A stretch of 64,000 nt of DNA from Shewanella gaetbuli. Its GTDB lineage: Bacteria; Pseudomonadota; Gammaproteobacteria; Enterobacterales; Shewanellaceae. Of the stretch, positions 26,754 through 35,895 are shown piece after piece (position 1 is the stretch's first letter; each line of letters begins with the position of its first letter). The position numbers and the translations under genes are program-made. A model generated the notes under the pieces. That model saw only the letters and a list, made by a program, of their open reading frames with translations. It ran no database searches and was not told the origin of the DNA. The DNA lies in contig NZ_JAKIKP010000007.1 in assembly GCF_023284065.1 (NCBI RefSeq), positions 161,469 through 225,468 on the forward strand, given 5' to 3'.

Positions 26754-27746
26754 TTACTTTTTTTGCTGCCCTAAAAAGAAAACAGACAAATAGCCATTTT
26801 TCGACAACATATCGTGCAAAAACTTTGATAGACAAATTGTAACAGCAATTCCAAATACCAAATGTACATATTCATTATAAATACCGACCTGCCGTAATAA
26901 AATTCGACTCAACACAATAAAAAAAACATGATATAAATAGATCGTAAATGAATAACCCCCAATATATGCCAGCAATCTGAACTTCATGCAAAATGTATAC
27001 AACGAAAACAGGCAAATTAAACTAATGACTAGATCTGATAATTTATCATACTCTTGATAATAATAACCAAAACTATTATAAATAATTAAAGTAAATATTG
27101 CCCCGATTATTAAAACATACCTAGCAATATTACTGCTTATTTTTTTCTCATACAATATAACCCCAAACATAAAAAATGGTAATATATATGAAAAGCCTGA
27201 TATCGAGAGAAACTTAATATCTTGCGGAGTTATTAAACTAATTAAAACTGAGATCATAAACAATATATATCTGTACTTTATAACATTGAAATCAAAATAA
27301 GATAATATAACTAAAATCAAGAACACCAGAAAAATTGCATGTAAAAACCAAAAGTGAGCTTTGTTAGTCCAAAGTATAGATATGTAATATAGTATGCCGG
27401 AGTCATAAGTTGAAAGATTAGATACACTTAAATTATTCTGTATCACTAAAAAAGGAATACCAACTGATATTAAAGGTAATAAGAGTCTTTTAGACTTGCC
27501 AATTAAAATCTTCAGCTCACTACCTCTTACCATTCCCCTATAACAAAAGACATATCCGCTTAGAAAAGTAAACAAAGGCATCCTTATATTTTCAAAGAAT
27601 GCATTCAATGTTACTAAGAAATTCTCGGTATCTAACTTCAGACCAGTCAAACCTGGTTGTCCAACAAGGTGAAATGATATCAAAAGTATACAAGCAAGAC
27701 CTCTAAGGGTTTCAATCGAGTTATCTTTAATGTTTGTACTCGACAT
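26754..27746 (-). CDS. Membrane acyltransferase (acyltransferase 3 family)
   Basis: A 330-aa integral membrane protein with about ten helices. The conserved N-terminal catalytic region is IETLRGLACILLISFHLVG (R-G-L and the catalytic His), with a later FTFLSGYVFCYRG. The C-terminal part has the characteristic FTIYLYHVFF helix. Such enzymes O-acetylate or otherwise acylate sugars of surface polysaccharides. Start ATG 27746 (TTG at 27752 possible) follows AAGG. It is the first gene of the operon, about 60 bp after the JUMPStart element. Confidence 0.88.
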   Translation of the reverse strand: MSSTNIKDNSIETLRGLACILLISFHLVGQPGLTGLKLDTENFLVTLNAFFENIRMPLFTFLSGYVFCYRGMVRGSELKILIGKSKRLLLPLISVGIPFLVIQNNLSVSNLSTYDSGILYYISILWTNKAHFWFLHAIFLVFLILVILSYFDFNVIKYRYILFMISVLISLITPQDIKFLSISGFSYILPFFMFGVILYEKKISSNIARYVLIIGAIFTLIIYNSFGYYYQEYDKLSDLVISLICLFSLYTFCMKFRLLAYIGGYSFTIYLYHVFFIVLSRILLRQVGIYNEYVHLVFGIAVTICLSKFLHDMLSKNGYLSVFFLGQQKK

Positions 27747-27806
27747 ATGCAAAAACCTTACATAAGTTAAATTTATAATAAAACTCTCTAAATCAACATT
27801 TAGGCA

Positions 27807-27840
27807 TAGCTACCGCACTGAATCTTAGCTTTCAGAATGC
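27807..27840 (-). promoter_or_regulatory. JUMPStart with ops element (RfaH recruitment site)
   Basis: On the minus strand, read towards the operon, 27840-27807 matches the JUMPStart consensus in several blocks: AAGCT, an A-rich step, TTCA, then TGCGGTAGCTA. The core GCGGTAGCxT is the ops sequence that pauses RNA polymerase and recruits RfaH. It lies about 60 bp upstream of the first gene of a roughly 21-kb unidirectional polysaccharide operon, exactly where ops elements occur. RfaH dependence is inferred from known biology. Confidence 0.8.
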
Positions 27841-28772
27841 TATCAAAATGCGATTACTACGCATAAAATGCTGATTTTAATGTTTAATTTTTTAGGAAAA
27901 GATGGGGGAATAGACATAAGAAAAGAACAACTAACAGCAGACACTTTTCAAACTTCCCTATTACTCAACGTGCCAGTAGCCGCGTCTTTCAGCGACACTA
28001 TTTTGACGTTAAGCAGCATTTCCTTTTTTATCACCTAAAAAACCAAACCACTTGGCAACATATGCTCTACAAAATGTGTTGCGATTATATGACAAACTGT
28101 AATTTATTAACACTTTTTATTGGCTTTTAACGTATTTCAGACAATTATTCTGTAATTCAAACCAAAAACAGCAATTTAGCGCCATTTTTTTGACTCTCAC
28201 ACTTAATTAATCTCTACAACAACTGTTTTAAATTTGAAAAACTGAGTTTCACGGCTTTAAGTACCGTTTTACGTCGAGTTGCACCAAAGTTGAGCATTTG
28301 CACCACCAGTAGTCACAAAATGATACAACCACGTTCAGTATCTGATTGTCACACTTTATCGCCAATACAAATAAACACATACTAAACAGCCACTTGGCTA
28401 CGCACTAAATCTTTTGCGCTTTCAATAACCACGATCAACATATTTGCAACATCAATATTGATGCCAATGTGTTTAGCATTTAAGTCAACATTTGCTGCCT
28501 TTTGGATATCTTTATTCTATGGAGTTGATATTGGCGTGAATGACAACCAATTGTTGATTGGTTGTTACGTTATTTATGCGTTATGATTATGCTGAAAATG
28601 AAAAGAGTTTTTAGTATGGCTTAGGGAATTTTGATTTATTTACAGCCCTGCCCGACTGCTAAGGTGAACCCTTGGCAGCCTATATTTATATTGATCAACA
28701 ATACGGTATTAGCGTTGTGCTATTTGTAGACAAGGATTTCTGACTCTGGCTTTTACGTGTCATTGCAACTTA
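27841..28772. other. Long AT-rich intergenic region between divergent operons
   Basis: About 930 bp with no convincing gene on either strand. It must contain the promoters for the leftward polysaccharide operon and the rightward lapG-lapD operon. A perfect inverted repeat, ACAACCAA-TTGTTGA-TTGGTTGT, lies at 28543-28565. I could not single out promoter hexamers with confidence. Confidence 0.6.
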
Positions 28773-29426
28773 TTGCGTTCATCTCTTTTTAAGTTACTCA
28801 TATATATGAGTCTCTTTTCGGCTGCATGTGTTGCTAGCTTGAATGCAGAGTTTTTCACGGCAGATTTTTTTAATCGCATTGCACAGCAATATGGTCAAAA
28901 CAAGATAGACGATTTTAAAGATTGGCAAAGCTTGATTGAAGATGCAGAGGGTTTGGATGATTACTCTAAACTTAACTTGGCTAATCAGTTTGCCAACAGG
29001 CATATAAAGTATCAGACAGATACTCAGCATTGGGACAAATCTGATTACTGGGCAACGCCTATTGAGTCTTTAGGCTCTGGTGCTGGTGACTGTGAAGACT
29101 ATGCTATTTTTAAGTATTTCACGCTAAAGGCCATGGGTGTGGATGAGTCAAAAATGCGATTAATGTATGTGCGCGCATTAACCATTGATGAACCTCACAT
29201 GGTGTTAATTTATTTTGAAACCCCAAGAGATATTCCATTAGTGTTGGATAATTATCAAACAAAGATTAAACCCGCTAGCCAACGAAAAGATTTAAAGCCG
29301 ATTTATTCATTTAATGGTCAAGGTTTGTGGCTAGCTAAAGCCAGAGGATTGGGTAACACCAAACCTAATAGCTCTGGCACTAAAGATTGGACAAATTTAA
29401 TGACCCGCATAGAGCAAGGTCAATAA
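28773..29426 (+). CDS. lapG: LapG-like periplasmic cysteine protease
   Basis: A 217-aa transglutaminase-like (BTLCP) protease. A TTG start at 28773 gives a good signal peptide (RSSLFKLLIYMSLFSAACVA); ATG 28806 is the alternative. The catalytic triad is visible as C107 (GDCEDYA), H142 (EPHMVL) and D159 (LVLDN). In Pseudomonas and other bacteria LapG cuts the N-terminal anchor of large adhesins and is sequestered by LapD when c-di-GMP is high. The downstream gene encodes a LapD homologue 12 bp away. No large adhesin or type I secretion gene is in this window, so the substrate is unknown. Confidence 0.92.
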   Translation: MRSSLFKLLIYMSLFSAACVASLNAEFFTADFFNRIAQQYGQNKIDDFKDWQSLIEDAEGLDDYSKLNLANQFANRHIKYQTDTQHWDKSDYWATPIESLGSGAGDCEDYAIFKYFTLKAMGVDESKMRLMYVRALTIDEPHMVLIYFETPRDIPLVLDNYQTKIKPASQRKDLKPIYSFNGQGLWLAKARGLGNTKPNSSGTKDWTNLMTRIEQGQ

Positions 29427-29438
29427 GGAGATTTATCT

Positions 29439-31532
29439 ATGACAACAAAGAAAGGAATGTCATTAAAGGTGCAACTGTATTTATTGATAGCAGTTTTATC
29501 AGTTTTTACTTTTGGTGCATCTTTATATAACAACATTTCTCATATGCGGGGCTACTTAAGTGAACAGCTTGCCACCCATGCAGAGGGCGCAGCCCATAGT
29601 TTAGGTTTGTCTATTTCTCCCTATATGGATGAAGAAGGCTTAGTCATTGCAAAAACGATGACCAACGCAGTATTCGACTCTGGTTATTACAAAAGTATTC
29701 AATTTTTTGATATCGATAATAAATTAGTATTTCAGCGCACTAACCCAGATGGACTTTTAGCAATTCCTCAGTGGTTTATTACCCTGTTTCCATTAACGCC
29801 GCCAAAAATGACCAGTGAAATAAGCGATGGTTGGCGAATAGCTGGCCAGTTAGTGGTTCAATCTCATGCTGGTACCTCTTATCAAACGTTATATGAACAC
29901 AGTTTAAGCACTTTGAAGTCGACGTTGTTACAACTGTTGTTTGCGTTGGTTTGTGCTTATTTCATCCTGAAATCTGTGTTAACCCCGCTGAAAAGTATTG
30001 AACAACAAGCAGCTGATGTAATTCAAAAGAAGTTTACCTTAAATAACATTACCCCTTTTACCACTGAATTAAGGACCGTAGTTAACGCCATTAATAATAT
30101 GGTAAGCAATATTCAGCGTGCTTTTAACGAACAAACGCAAACTGCTGAAAAATTGTCAAAAGAGGTGTATTTAGATCCGTTAACCGAGTTACCTAACCGT
30201 CGTGCTTTGCTACAAAAATTTGATTCTTTAAAGGCTGAATTTGATGTCAATATCAACCCGATTTATCTTGGGTTAATTTCGATGACCTCATTACAAGAAA
30301 TTAATGACAATGAGGGCTATACCAGCGGTGACGAATATATTTTAGAAGGGGCGCACTTAATTAATAAGATTCTTGCACCTTATAGCGGCGTTGAACTTTA
30401 TCGTATTTCAGGCTCTGAGTTTGCCATTTTATCGTCAAGCACTGACGAATCGATTAAAACGATATCTGAACATATTAGTGAATCTTTTATTCAGGCTAAA
30501 ACTAACCGATTCCCGAATGGCTTTGCCCAACATTCCATTGCTAAAGTTAAACCTACCGATGGTTTTGGTGAAGTGGCTAAACGTTTAGACACACAATTAA
30601 CCCTGAACAATTTTAATGCATCACCTAAACACGGCATTATTAATACCAGTGACACGCAGAAACGTTCACGGGAAGAGTGGATGGGAATTTTACGCCAGTT
30701 TACTGAGTACTTTAGAAATGAAGTGCTTAAAACCGACGTTAATGACTTTCAAATTAAATGTATTCCGTTAGATAAAGCCTTTGATTTAATGCTACAGCCG
30801 ATTGTTAACGAACAAAATGAAATCTTGTATGTTGAATCTTTTGTAAGATTTAAATATGAAGATGAAGTTTTACCCACTGTTGAAGTGTTTGCCATGGCTG
30901 AGCGCCTAGGTGTATTAGTTGAATTAGAGCAAGCTGTGGTATGCTTTATTTTCTATAAATTACAACATGTTGCAAATACCCGTGTAGCAATCAACATCAG
31001 TGACAAAGTGCTTCACAATACCGACTTTACCGAGTGGCTTTTCAAACTGTACCAACAGCAAGAGAAAACATTGCCGCCTATATTGTTTGAGTTTAATGAA
31101 AATGCTGCTATTAGCTCTCTTGAGTCAACTCAAGCTTTCATTGCAACTGCCAAAGCGAACAATATCAACGTGGCTATTGAGCGTTTTGGTTCGAGTTTAA
31201 GCTCATTTTGTTATATTCGTAATTTTGATATTGACTTTATTAAGATAGACGGAAGTTACATTCGAGATTTAGCGCAGGCAGATACCCAATTCTTCGTGCA
31301 AACCGTCACTCAAATTTGCCACGGCATTGGTATTAAACTTATTGCCCCACAAATTGAAACAAGCCAAATTGCACAAAAATGTGCGCTCATGAATATTGAT
31401 GGCATGCAAGGAAACGGTTTGTATAACGTGCGTAATTTTAATACAATTATTTCAAGTACAGCTAAAGTTGCCAGTCAGCTAGAGCTAACATATTTTAACT
31501 TACCAAAGGAAATAGGTGAAAATGATGCGTAA
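29439..31532 (+). CDS. lapD: LapD-like c-di-GMP receptor (degenerate GGDEF-EAL)
   Basis: A 697-aa inner-membrane protein with TM1 about residues 10-30, a periplasmic LapD/MoxY-type domain (about 31-160), TM2 about 160-180, HAMP, then GGDEF and EAL domains. The GGDEF site reads SGSEF (324-328) and the EAL site reads ESF (466-468), so neither synthesis nor hydrolysis of c-di-GMP is expected. This is the hallmark of LapD, which binds c-di-GMP in the EAL domain and holds LapG in the periplasm. A strong AAGGAG site precedes ATG 29439. The small secreted gene overlaps its end. Confidence 0.92.
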   Translation: MTTKKGMSLKVQLYLLIAVLSVFTFGASLYNNISHMRGYLSEQLATHAEGAAHSLGLSISPYMDEEGLVIAKTMTNAVFDSGYYKSIQFFDIDNKLVFQRTNPDGLLAIPQWFITLFPLTPPKMTSEISDGWRIAGQLVVQSHAGTSYQTLYEHSLSTLKSTLLQLLFALVCAYFILKSVLTPLKSIEQQAADVIQKKFTLNNITPFTTELRTVVNAINNMVSNIQRAFNEQTQTAEKLSKEVYLDPLTELPNRRALLQKFDSLKAEFDVNINPIYLGLISMTSLQEINDNEGYTSGDEYILEGAHLINKILAPYSGVELYRISGSEFAILSSSTDESIKTISEHISESFIQAKTNRFPNGFAQHSIAKVKPTDGFGEVAKRLDTQLTLNNFNASPKHGIINTSDTQKRSREEWMGILRQFTEYFRNEVLKTDVNDFQIKCIPLDKAFDLMLQPIVNEQNEILYVESFVRFKYEDEVLPTVEVFAMAERLGVLVELEQAVVCFIFYKLQHVANTRVAINISDKVLHNTDFTEWLFKLYQQQEKTLPPILFEFNENAAISSLESTQAFIATAKANNINVAIERFGSSLSSFCYIRNFDIDFIKIDGSYIRDLAQADTQFFVQTVTQICHGIGIKLIAPQIETSQIAQKCALMNIDGMQGNGLYNVRNFNTIISSTAKVASQLELTYFNLPKEIGENDA

Positions 31533-31965
31533 ATTAACTGCGGTCGCATTAGCGATAACAGCATTAACTTCTTCTGCTGTTTTTGCTGAAATCAGTCAGG
31601 ATGACTTTAATAATGGTTTAGTCACAGCTTCGGCCAATGGCTCATCTGTTGCTGATTTTATGTTAGCTCAAATGACAGCAAACCCAGCAGACAGTGCTGA
31701 CATTTTAGGCTTTGCTTTACTTGCTGCTAATCAAGATGAAGCCGTTATAACACAGGTGTTACAGTCTGCTGCAAGTTCAGGTATGGACCCAGACGATATA
31801 TTAGCTATCGCCATTGCTAATGGTGTTGACCCTGCAACGGTAACGTCTGTATTAGCAGAAACTCAAACTGCTGCTGGTGGTACTTTTGGTGCTGCACCAA
31901 CTCCTGGTGGAGCAGGCTTTGGCGGCGGTTCTGGCGGTGGCGGTGGTACCATTTCTGGTAACTAA
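31522..31965 (+). CDS. Small secreted Ala/Gly-rich protein coupled to lapD
   Basis: A 147-aa exported protein starting at ATG 31522 (also ATG 31525), overlapping lapD by 11 bp, with AAGGAAATAGG upstream. The signal peptide is MMRKLTAVALAITALTSS, with cleavage after residue 22 (VFA). The mature part has an Ala/Asp-rich helical region (about 25-112), then T116-A117-A118-G119 and a glycine-rich tail (GFGGGSGGGGGTISGN). I do not recognise the family. The overlap with lapD suggests a function in the LapG/LapD system. A TAAG tetrapeptide is the motif cut by LapG in LapA of Pseudomonas, so a substrate role is possible. Confidence 0.75.
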   Translation: MMRKLTAVALAITALTSSAVFAEISQDDFNNGLVTASANGSSVADFMLAQMTANPADSADILGFALLAANQDEAVITQVLQSAASSGMDPDDILAIAIANGVDPATVTSVLAETQTAAGGTFGAAPTPGGAGFGGGSGGGGGTISGN

Positions 31966-32028
31966 CCCATAAACTGCTGTGATAAGCCGTAAGCGCTTAA
32001 GATCAACATAATTGGTCACCTTATTTTT

Positions 32029-32066
32029 AATGCCCGTATTATTCATTTAATACGGGCATTTTATTT
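32029..32066 (+). terminator. Terminator after the lapG-lapD operon
   Basis: A 13-bp perfect stem (AATGCCCGTATTA, loop TTCATT, TAATACGGGCATT, 32029-32060) followed by TTATTT. It ends the lapG-lapD-small gene unit, 64 bp after the last stop. Confidence 0.85.
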
Positions 32067-32245
32067 GAATCACTTATCAACCTGCTCTATTAATTCAGCC
32101 CCTATTATTTAAGCCCTTATCAATCGTCTGGTTGGCAAATTTGGTTATTTACATACAAGGTTATCAGCTTGTAATCACGCCTTTTTCACCGTTTTGAATA
32201 TGTTATAGCAATTAAATGGTAAAAAAATTACAAAATTGGTTTATT

Positions 32246-32271
32246 CGCTATTGCAAACAACCGCAATAGCG
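32246..32271. repeat. Inverted repeat in the his upstream region
   Basis: CGCTATTGC and GCAATAGCG, separated by 8 bases, lie about 100 bp before hisL. This is a possible regulatory site or minor hairpin. The rest of 32067-32367 shows no gene. Confidence 0.4.
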
Positions 32272-32367
32272 GTTAAGTTTTAAAGCACAGGAAATGACAA
32301 CAACGTCATCAAGCCATTTAGCTAGCGTTTAACAAAGCCAAATACTAGCAAGTAAAGAGAATATTTT

Positions 32368-32415
32368 ATGAACATCCAAGTGACTACAATTCATCATCAC
32401 CATCATATGCGGTAG
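32368..32415 (+). CDS. hisL: Histidine operon leader peptide
   Basis: A 15-residue peptide, MNIQVTTIHHHHHMR, with five consecutive histidine codons (32392-32406). It lies upstream of a terminator hairpin and hisG. Ribosome stalling at the His codons when charged tRNA-His is scarce would favour the antiterminator and allow operon expression. It is shorter in His codons than the seven of enteric hisL but otherwise standard. Confidence 0.92.
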   Translation: MNIQVTTIHHHHHMR

Positions 32416-32470
32416 CCTTCGGATGCTTACTGCCGAGGGTTAATGTCCCTTCCGGCGGTGAAACTATCAC

Positions 32471-32508
32471 AAACCCCTGGAAGGAATTTCAGGGGTTTTT
32501 TGTTTTTA
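32471..32508 (+). terminator. his attenuator terminator
   Basis: AAACCCCTG (32471-32479) pairs with CAGGGGTTT (32490-32498), followed by TTTTGTTTTT. It is placed 56 bp after the hisL stop. Upstream GC-rich segments (GCCGAGGG, CCCTTCCGGCGG) can form competing pairings, as in classical his attenuation. Confidence 0.85.
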
Positions 32509-32562
32509 ATTTACTGTTTTTAAAAAATTTTAAGATTTGAATTTATAAAGGATACTATAGCA

Positions 32563-33462
32563 ATGATTGAGTCAAACCGTTTACGTATAGCCATTCAAAA
32601 GTCTGGCCGCTTATCTAAAGATTCACAAAAGTTATTAAAAAGCTGTGGGGTAAAATTTAACGTCAATGAGCAACGTCTTATTGCTCACGCTGACAACATG
32701 CCGATTGATCTTCTGCGTGTTCGTGACGACGATATTCCAGGTCTTGTTATGGACGGCGTTGTTGACCTAGGCATTATTGGTGAGAACGTTCTTGAAGAAG
32801 AACAATTAGAACGTCAACTGGTTAACAAACCTGCTGAATGTACCAAGCTACGTGAGCTTGATTTTGGGGCTTGCCGTTTATCATTAGCGGTGCCAAATGA
32901 GTTTAGTTATAACGATGCTCAGTCGCTTGAAGGCCTTCGCATTGCTACTTCATACCCCAATATTTTACGTCGCTTTATGCAAGAAAAAGGCATTAACTAC
33001 CGCGACTGTATGCTAAAAGGTTCTGTTGAAGTTGCCCCACGTGCAGGTTTAGCAGACGGTATTTGTGACCTTGTTTCAACAGGCGCAACTCTTGAAGCCA
33101 ATGGCCTATATGAAACTGAAGTTATTTACCGCTCAATGGCTTGCATTATTCAATCAACCCAAACACAAACCCCGTCAAAACAAGCACTAATCGACAAGAT
33201 TTTATCTCGTGTTAACGGCGTAATTCGTGCTCGCGAAAGCAAGTACATCTTATTACACGCGCCAACTGAAACATTAGAGCAAATTGTTGCTTTACTACCC
33301 GGTGCTGAAAACCCAACTGTATTGCCATTAAATGACGATACTAACCGCGTTGCAATTCACGCAGTAAGTACTGAAGACTTATTCTGGGACACTATGGAAG
33401 AACTCACGGCATTAGGTGCATCTTCAATTCTTGTGATGCCAATTGAAAAAATGATGGGGTAA
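32563..33462 (+). CDS. hisG: ATP phosphoribosyltransferase (long form)
   Basis: A 299-aa enzyme catalysing the first step of histidine synthesis, ATP + PRPP to phosphoribosyl-ATP. It is the long, hisZ-independent form: catalytic domains about 1-220 with [23 protein letters not shown] and [21 protein letters not shown] (PRPP loop), then a C-terminal ACT-like regulatory domain (about 225-299) for feedback inhibition by histidine. It is the first structural gene after the attenuator, and ATG 32563 follows AAAGGA. Confidence 0.97.
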   Translation: MIESNRLRIAIQKSGRLSKDSQKLLKSCGVKFNVNEQRLIAHADNMPIDLLRVRDDDIPGLVMDGVVDLGIIGENVLEEEQLERQLVNKPAECTKLRELDFGACRLSLAVPNEFSYNDAQSLEGLRIATSYPNILRRFMQEKGINYRDCMLKGSVEVAPRAGLADGICDLVSTGATLEANGLYETEVIYRSMACIIQSTQTQTPSKQALIDKILSRVNGVIRARESKYILLHAPTETLEQIVALLPGAENPTVLPLNDDTNRVAIHAVSTEDLFWDTMEELTALGASSILVMPIEKMMG

Positions 33463-34785
33463 ATGTTGATGGCTAACTCGCAAACATCATCGCCAATGGA
33501 AATTCTAAATTGGAATACCTTGTCTGATTCAGATAAAAGCCAAGCGCTAACTCGCTCACCGTTAATTGGCGACAACAGTGTTGAGCAACAAGTGAATAGT
33601 ATTATTGAACAAGTGGTTGCAAATGGAGATGCAGCACTTAAACAGTTCAATCAACAATTTGACGGTGCTACCGTTGATTCACTTGCATTAACCCAACAGG
33701 AAATTACAGCCGCCTGTGAGCGTGTTGCTGATTCTGTTAAACAAAGCATTGCGGTTGCCGTAGCCAATATTGAGACCTTTCATAAAGCACAGGTGTTTAA
33801 CCCAATTGATATTGAAACAATGCCGGGTGTGCGATGTGAGTTGCGAAGCGAAGCCATTGAAAAAGTCGGCCTGTATATTCCGGGTGGCACTGCCCCGTTA
33901 ATTTCAACGGTGATGATGCTTGCACTACCGGCTAAAATAGCCGGTTGCCAGCAACGGGTACTGGTTAGCCCACCGCCAATTAACGACGCGATTATTTATG
34001 CCGCTAAAGAATGTGGTATTACCGAGATTTATCAGGTTGGCGGTGCACAAGCTATTGCTGCCCTCGCCTTTGGTACTGAGTCAGTCACTAAAGTGGATAA
34101 AATTTTTGGTCCCGGTAATCGTTATGTCACTGAAGCTAAACGTCTTGTATCGCAAGATAATCGCATTAGTGTCACCATCGACATGCCAGCAGGCCCATCT
34201 GAAGTGCTGGTAATTGCAGATGAATACGCAAATCCTGAATTTATTGCTGCAGATTTATTATCGCAAGCTGAACATGGCGTTGACTCACAAGTGATGCTGG
34301 TGACTAACTCTGAAGCACAAGCACAAGCGGTTAATAGCGCGTTAGTGAGTCAACTGGCAAAGTTACCACGACAAGACATTGCTAAACAGGCGCTCACTTG
34401 TAGCCGCAGTATTGTGGTTAATGACTTAAATGAAGCGGTGTTAGTGTCGAATCAATATGGCCCTGAACACTTAATTGTGCAAACTCAAACACCACGCGAC
34501 TTATTAGGCTCAATTCGCGCTGCAGGCTCTGTATTTGTTGGCGCTTATACTCCCGAATCTGTTGGCGACTATGCCAGTGGCACAAACCATGTGTTACCTA
34601 CCTATGGATACAGTCGCGCGGTGTCTAGTTTGTCACTCGCTGATTTTAGCCGTCGTTATACGGTTCAAGAATTAACCCCACAAGGGCTGCAAAACTTGGG
34701 GGAAACGGTAATGACCTTAGCGGAAAACGAACTACTGGATGCACATAAAAATGCAGTAGCTATTCGTTTAAACAGTCTTAAATAA
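33463..34785 (+). CDS. hisD: Histidinol dehydrogenase
   Basis: A 440-aa zinc, NAD-dependent enzyme converting L-histidinol to L-histidine, the last two steps. Recognisable segments: EKVGLYIPGGTAPLISTVMM, VGGAQAIAALAFGT, KIFGPGNRYVTEAKR, DMPAGPSEVLVIAD, the QAEHG metal-site motif and GPEHL. It begins directly at the hisG stop; ATG 33469 six bases later has better ribosome-site spacing and would remove two residues. Length is typical. Confidence 0.97.
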   Translation: MLMANSQTSSPMEILNWNTLSDSDKSQALTRSPLIGDNSVEQQVNSIIEQVVANGDAALKQFNQQFDGATVDSLALTQQEITAACERVADSVKQSIAVAVANIETFHKAQVFNPIDIETMPGVRCELRSEAIEKVGLYIPGGTAPLISTVMMLALPAKIAGCQQRVLVSPPPINDAIIYAAKECGITEIYQVGGAQAIAALAFGTESVTKVDKIFGPGNRYVTEAKRLVSQDNRISVTIDMPAGPSEVLVIADEYANPEFIAADLLSQAEHGVDSQVMLVTNSEAQAQAVNSALVSQLAKLPRQDIAKQALTCSRSIVVNDLNEAVLVSNQYGPEHLIVQTQTPRDLLGSIRAAGSVFVGAYTPESVGDYASGTNHVLPTYGYSRAVSSLSLADFSRRYTVQELTPQGLQNLGETVMTLAENELLDAHKNAVAIRLNSLK

Positions 34786-34796
34786 TTGCGGTGAAT

Positions 34797-35867
34797 ATGA
34801 TGACAACATTTAACCCTAGAAACCTTGCAAGACCGGAATTACTCGACTTAACCCCTTATCAAAGTGCAAGACGCATTGGTGGACGTGGTGATATTTGGAT
34901 TAATGCCAATGAATCGCCGTTTAATAATAGCGATATCGACAAACTAAACCGCTACCCTGAATGCCAACCACCAGAGTTAATTAATGCATACGCTGAATAC
35001 GCTGGGGTTAAATCAAACCAAGTGGTTGCCAGCCGCGGCGCAGATGAAGCGATTGAATTATTAATTCGCACTTTTTGTGTACCAGGTAAAGATAGCATTG
35101 CTACTTTTGGGCCCACTTACGGTATGTATGCTATTAGCGCAGCCACCTTTAATGTGGCCGTTGAAAAACTTGACCTAACCGACAAGTACCAATTACCAGC
35201 CCAATGGCCAAACAAAATTAATAACGCCAAGTTAGTGTTTATTTGTAACCCCAATAATCCCACTGGCACGGTGATCAGTAAGCAAGATATTGAAACGGCA
35301 ATTCAAAGTGCGCCACAAGCCATTGTTGTAGTAGATGAAGCCTATATTGAGTTTTGCCCTGAATACTCAGTGGCAGACTTAATCGACACCTACCCTAACC
35401 TTGTGGTGTTACGTACTTTATCAAAAGCTTTTGCCCTTGCTGGTGCACGTTGTGGCTTTATGTTAGCCAATCAAGCCATTATTGACTTAGTTATGCTAGT
35501 TATTGCACCTTACCCTGTGCCGTTACCGGTATCTGAACTAGCCGTTAATGCACTGAGTGAAAACGGCTTAACCACCATGAAAAACCAAGTGGCTGAACTA
35601 AACCAGCAAGGTAAACGTTTGGTTAGCGCGTTAAAAGAAGTGGGCGCAGATGTACAAATGCCAAATGGTAACTTTGTATTAGCCAACTTTAATGGCGCAG
35701 GAAAGTTTACAAATGTAGCCGAAGTTGGCCAATTATTAGCAGATAACGGCATTGTTGCTAGAGCCTATAAAGACCCAAGGTTAGCGGATGCCATTCGCTT
35801 TAGCTTTGCTTCTGAGCAACAAACAAACAAAATTATTGATGTATTACTGACAGTAAAATCAGCATAA
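34797..35867 (+). CDS. hisC: Histidinol-phosphate aminotransferase
   Basis: A 356-aa PLP-dependent class I/II aminotransferase producing histidinol phosphate. The motif NPNNPTG, the DEAYIEF segment and the PLP lysine in [14 protein letters not shown] are visible. Start candidates are GTG 34791, ATG 34797 and ATG 34800; I use 34797. It is 11 bp after hisD in the operon. Confidence 0.96.
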   Translation: MMTTFNPRNLARPELLDLTPYQSARRIGGRGDIWINANESPFNNSDIDKLNRYPECQPPELINAYAEYAGVKSNQVVASRGADEAIELLIRTFCVPGKDSIATFGPTYGMYAISAATFNVAVEKLDLTDKYQLPAQWPNKINNAKLVFICNPNNPTGTVISKQDIETAIQSAPQAIVVVDEAYIEFCPEYSVADLIDTYPNLVVLRTLSKAFALAGARCGFMLANQAIIDLVMLVIAPYPVPLPVSELAVNALSENGLTTMKNQVAELNQQGKRLVSALKEVGADVQMPNGNFVLANFNGAGKFTNVAEVGQLLADNGIVARAYKDPRLADAIRFSFASEQQTNKIIDVLLTVKSA

Positions 35868-35895
35868 AAAAATTATTAAATTGAAGGTTGGCAGC

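Noticed and set aside
28382..28511. 41-codon open stretch on the minus strand between the EPS and lapG operons
   Set aside because: No start codon at its beginning and no recognisable similarity; length is not significant in this composition.
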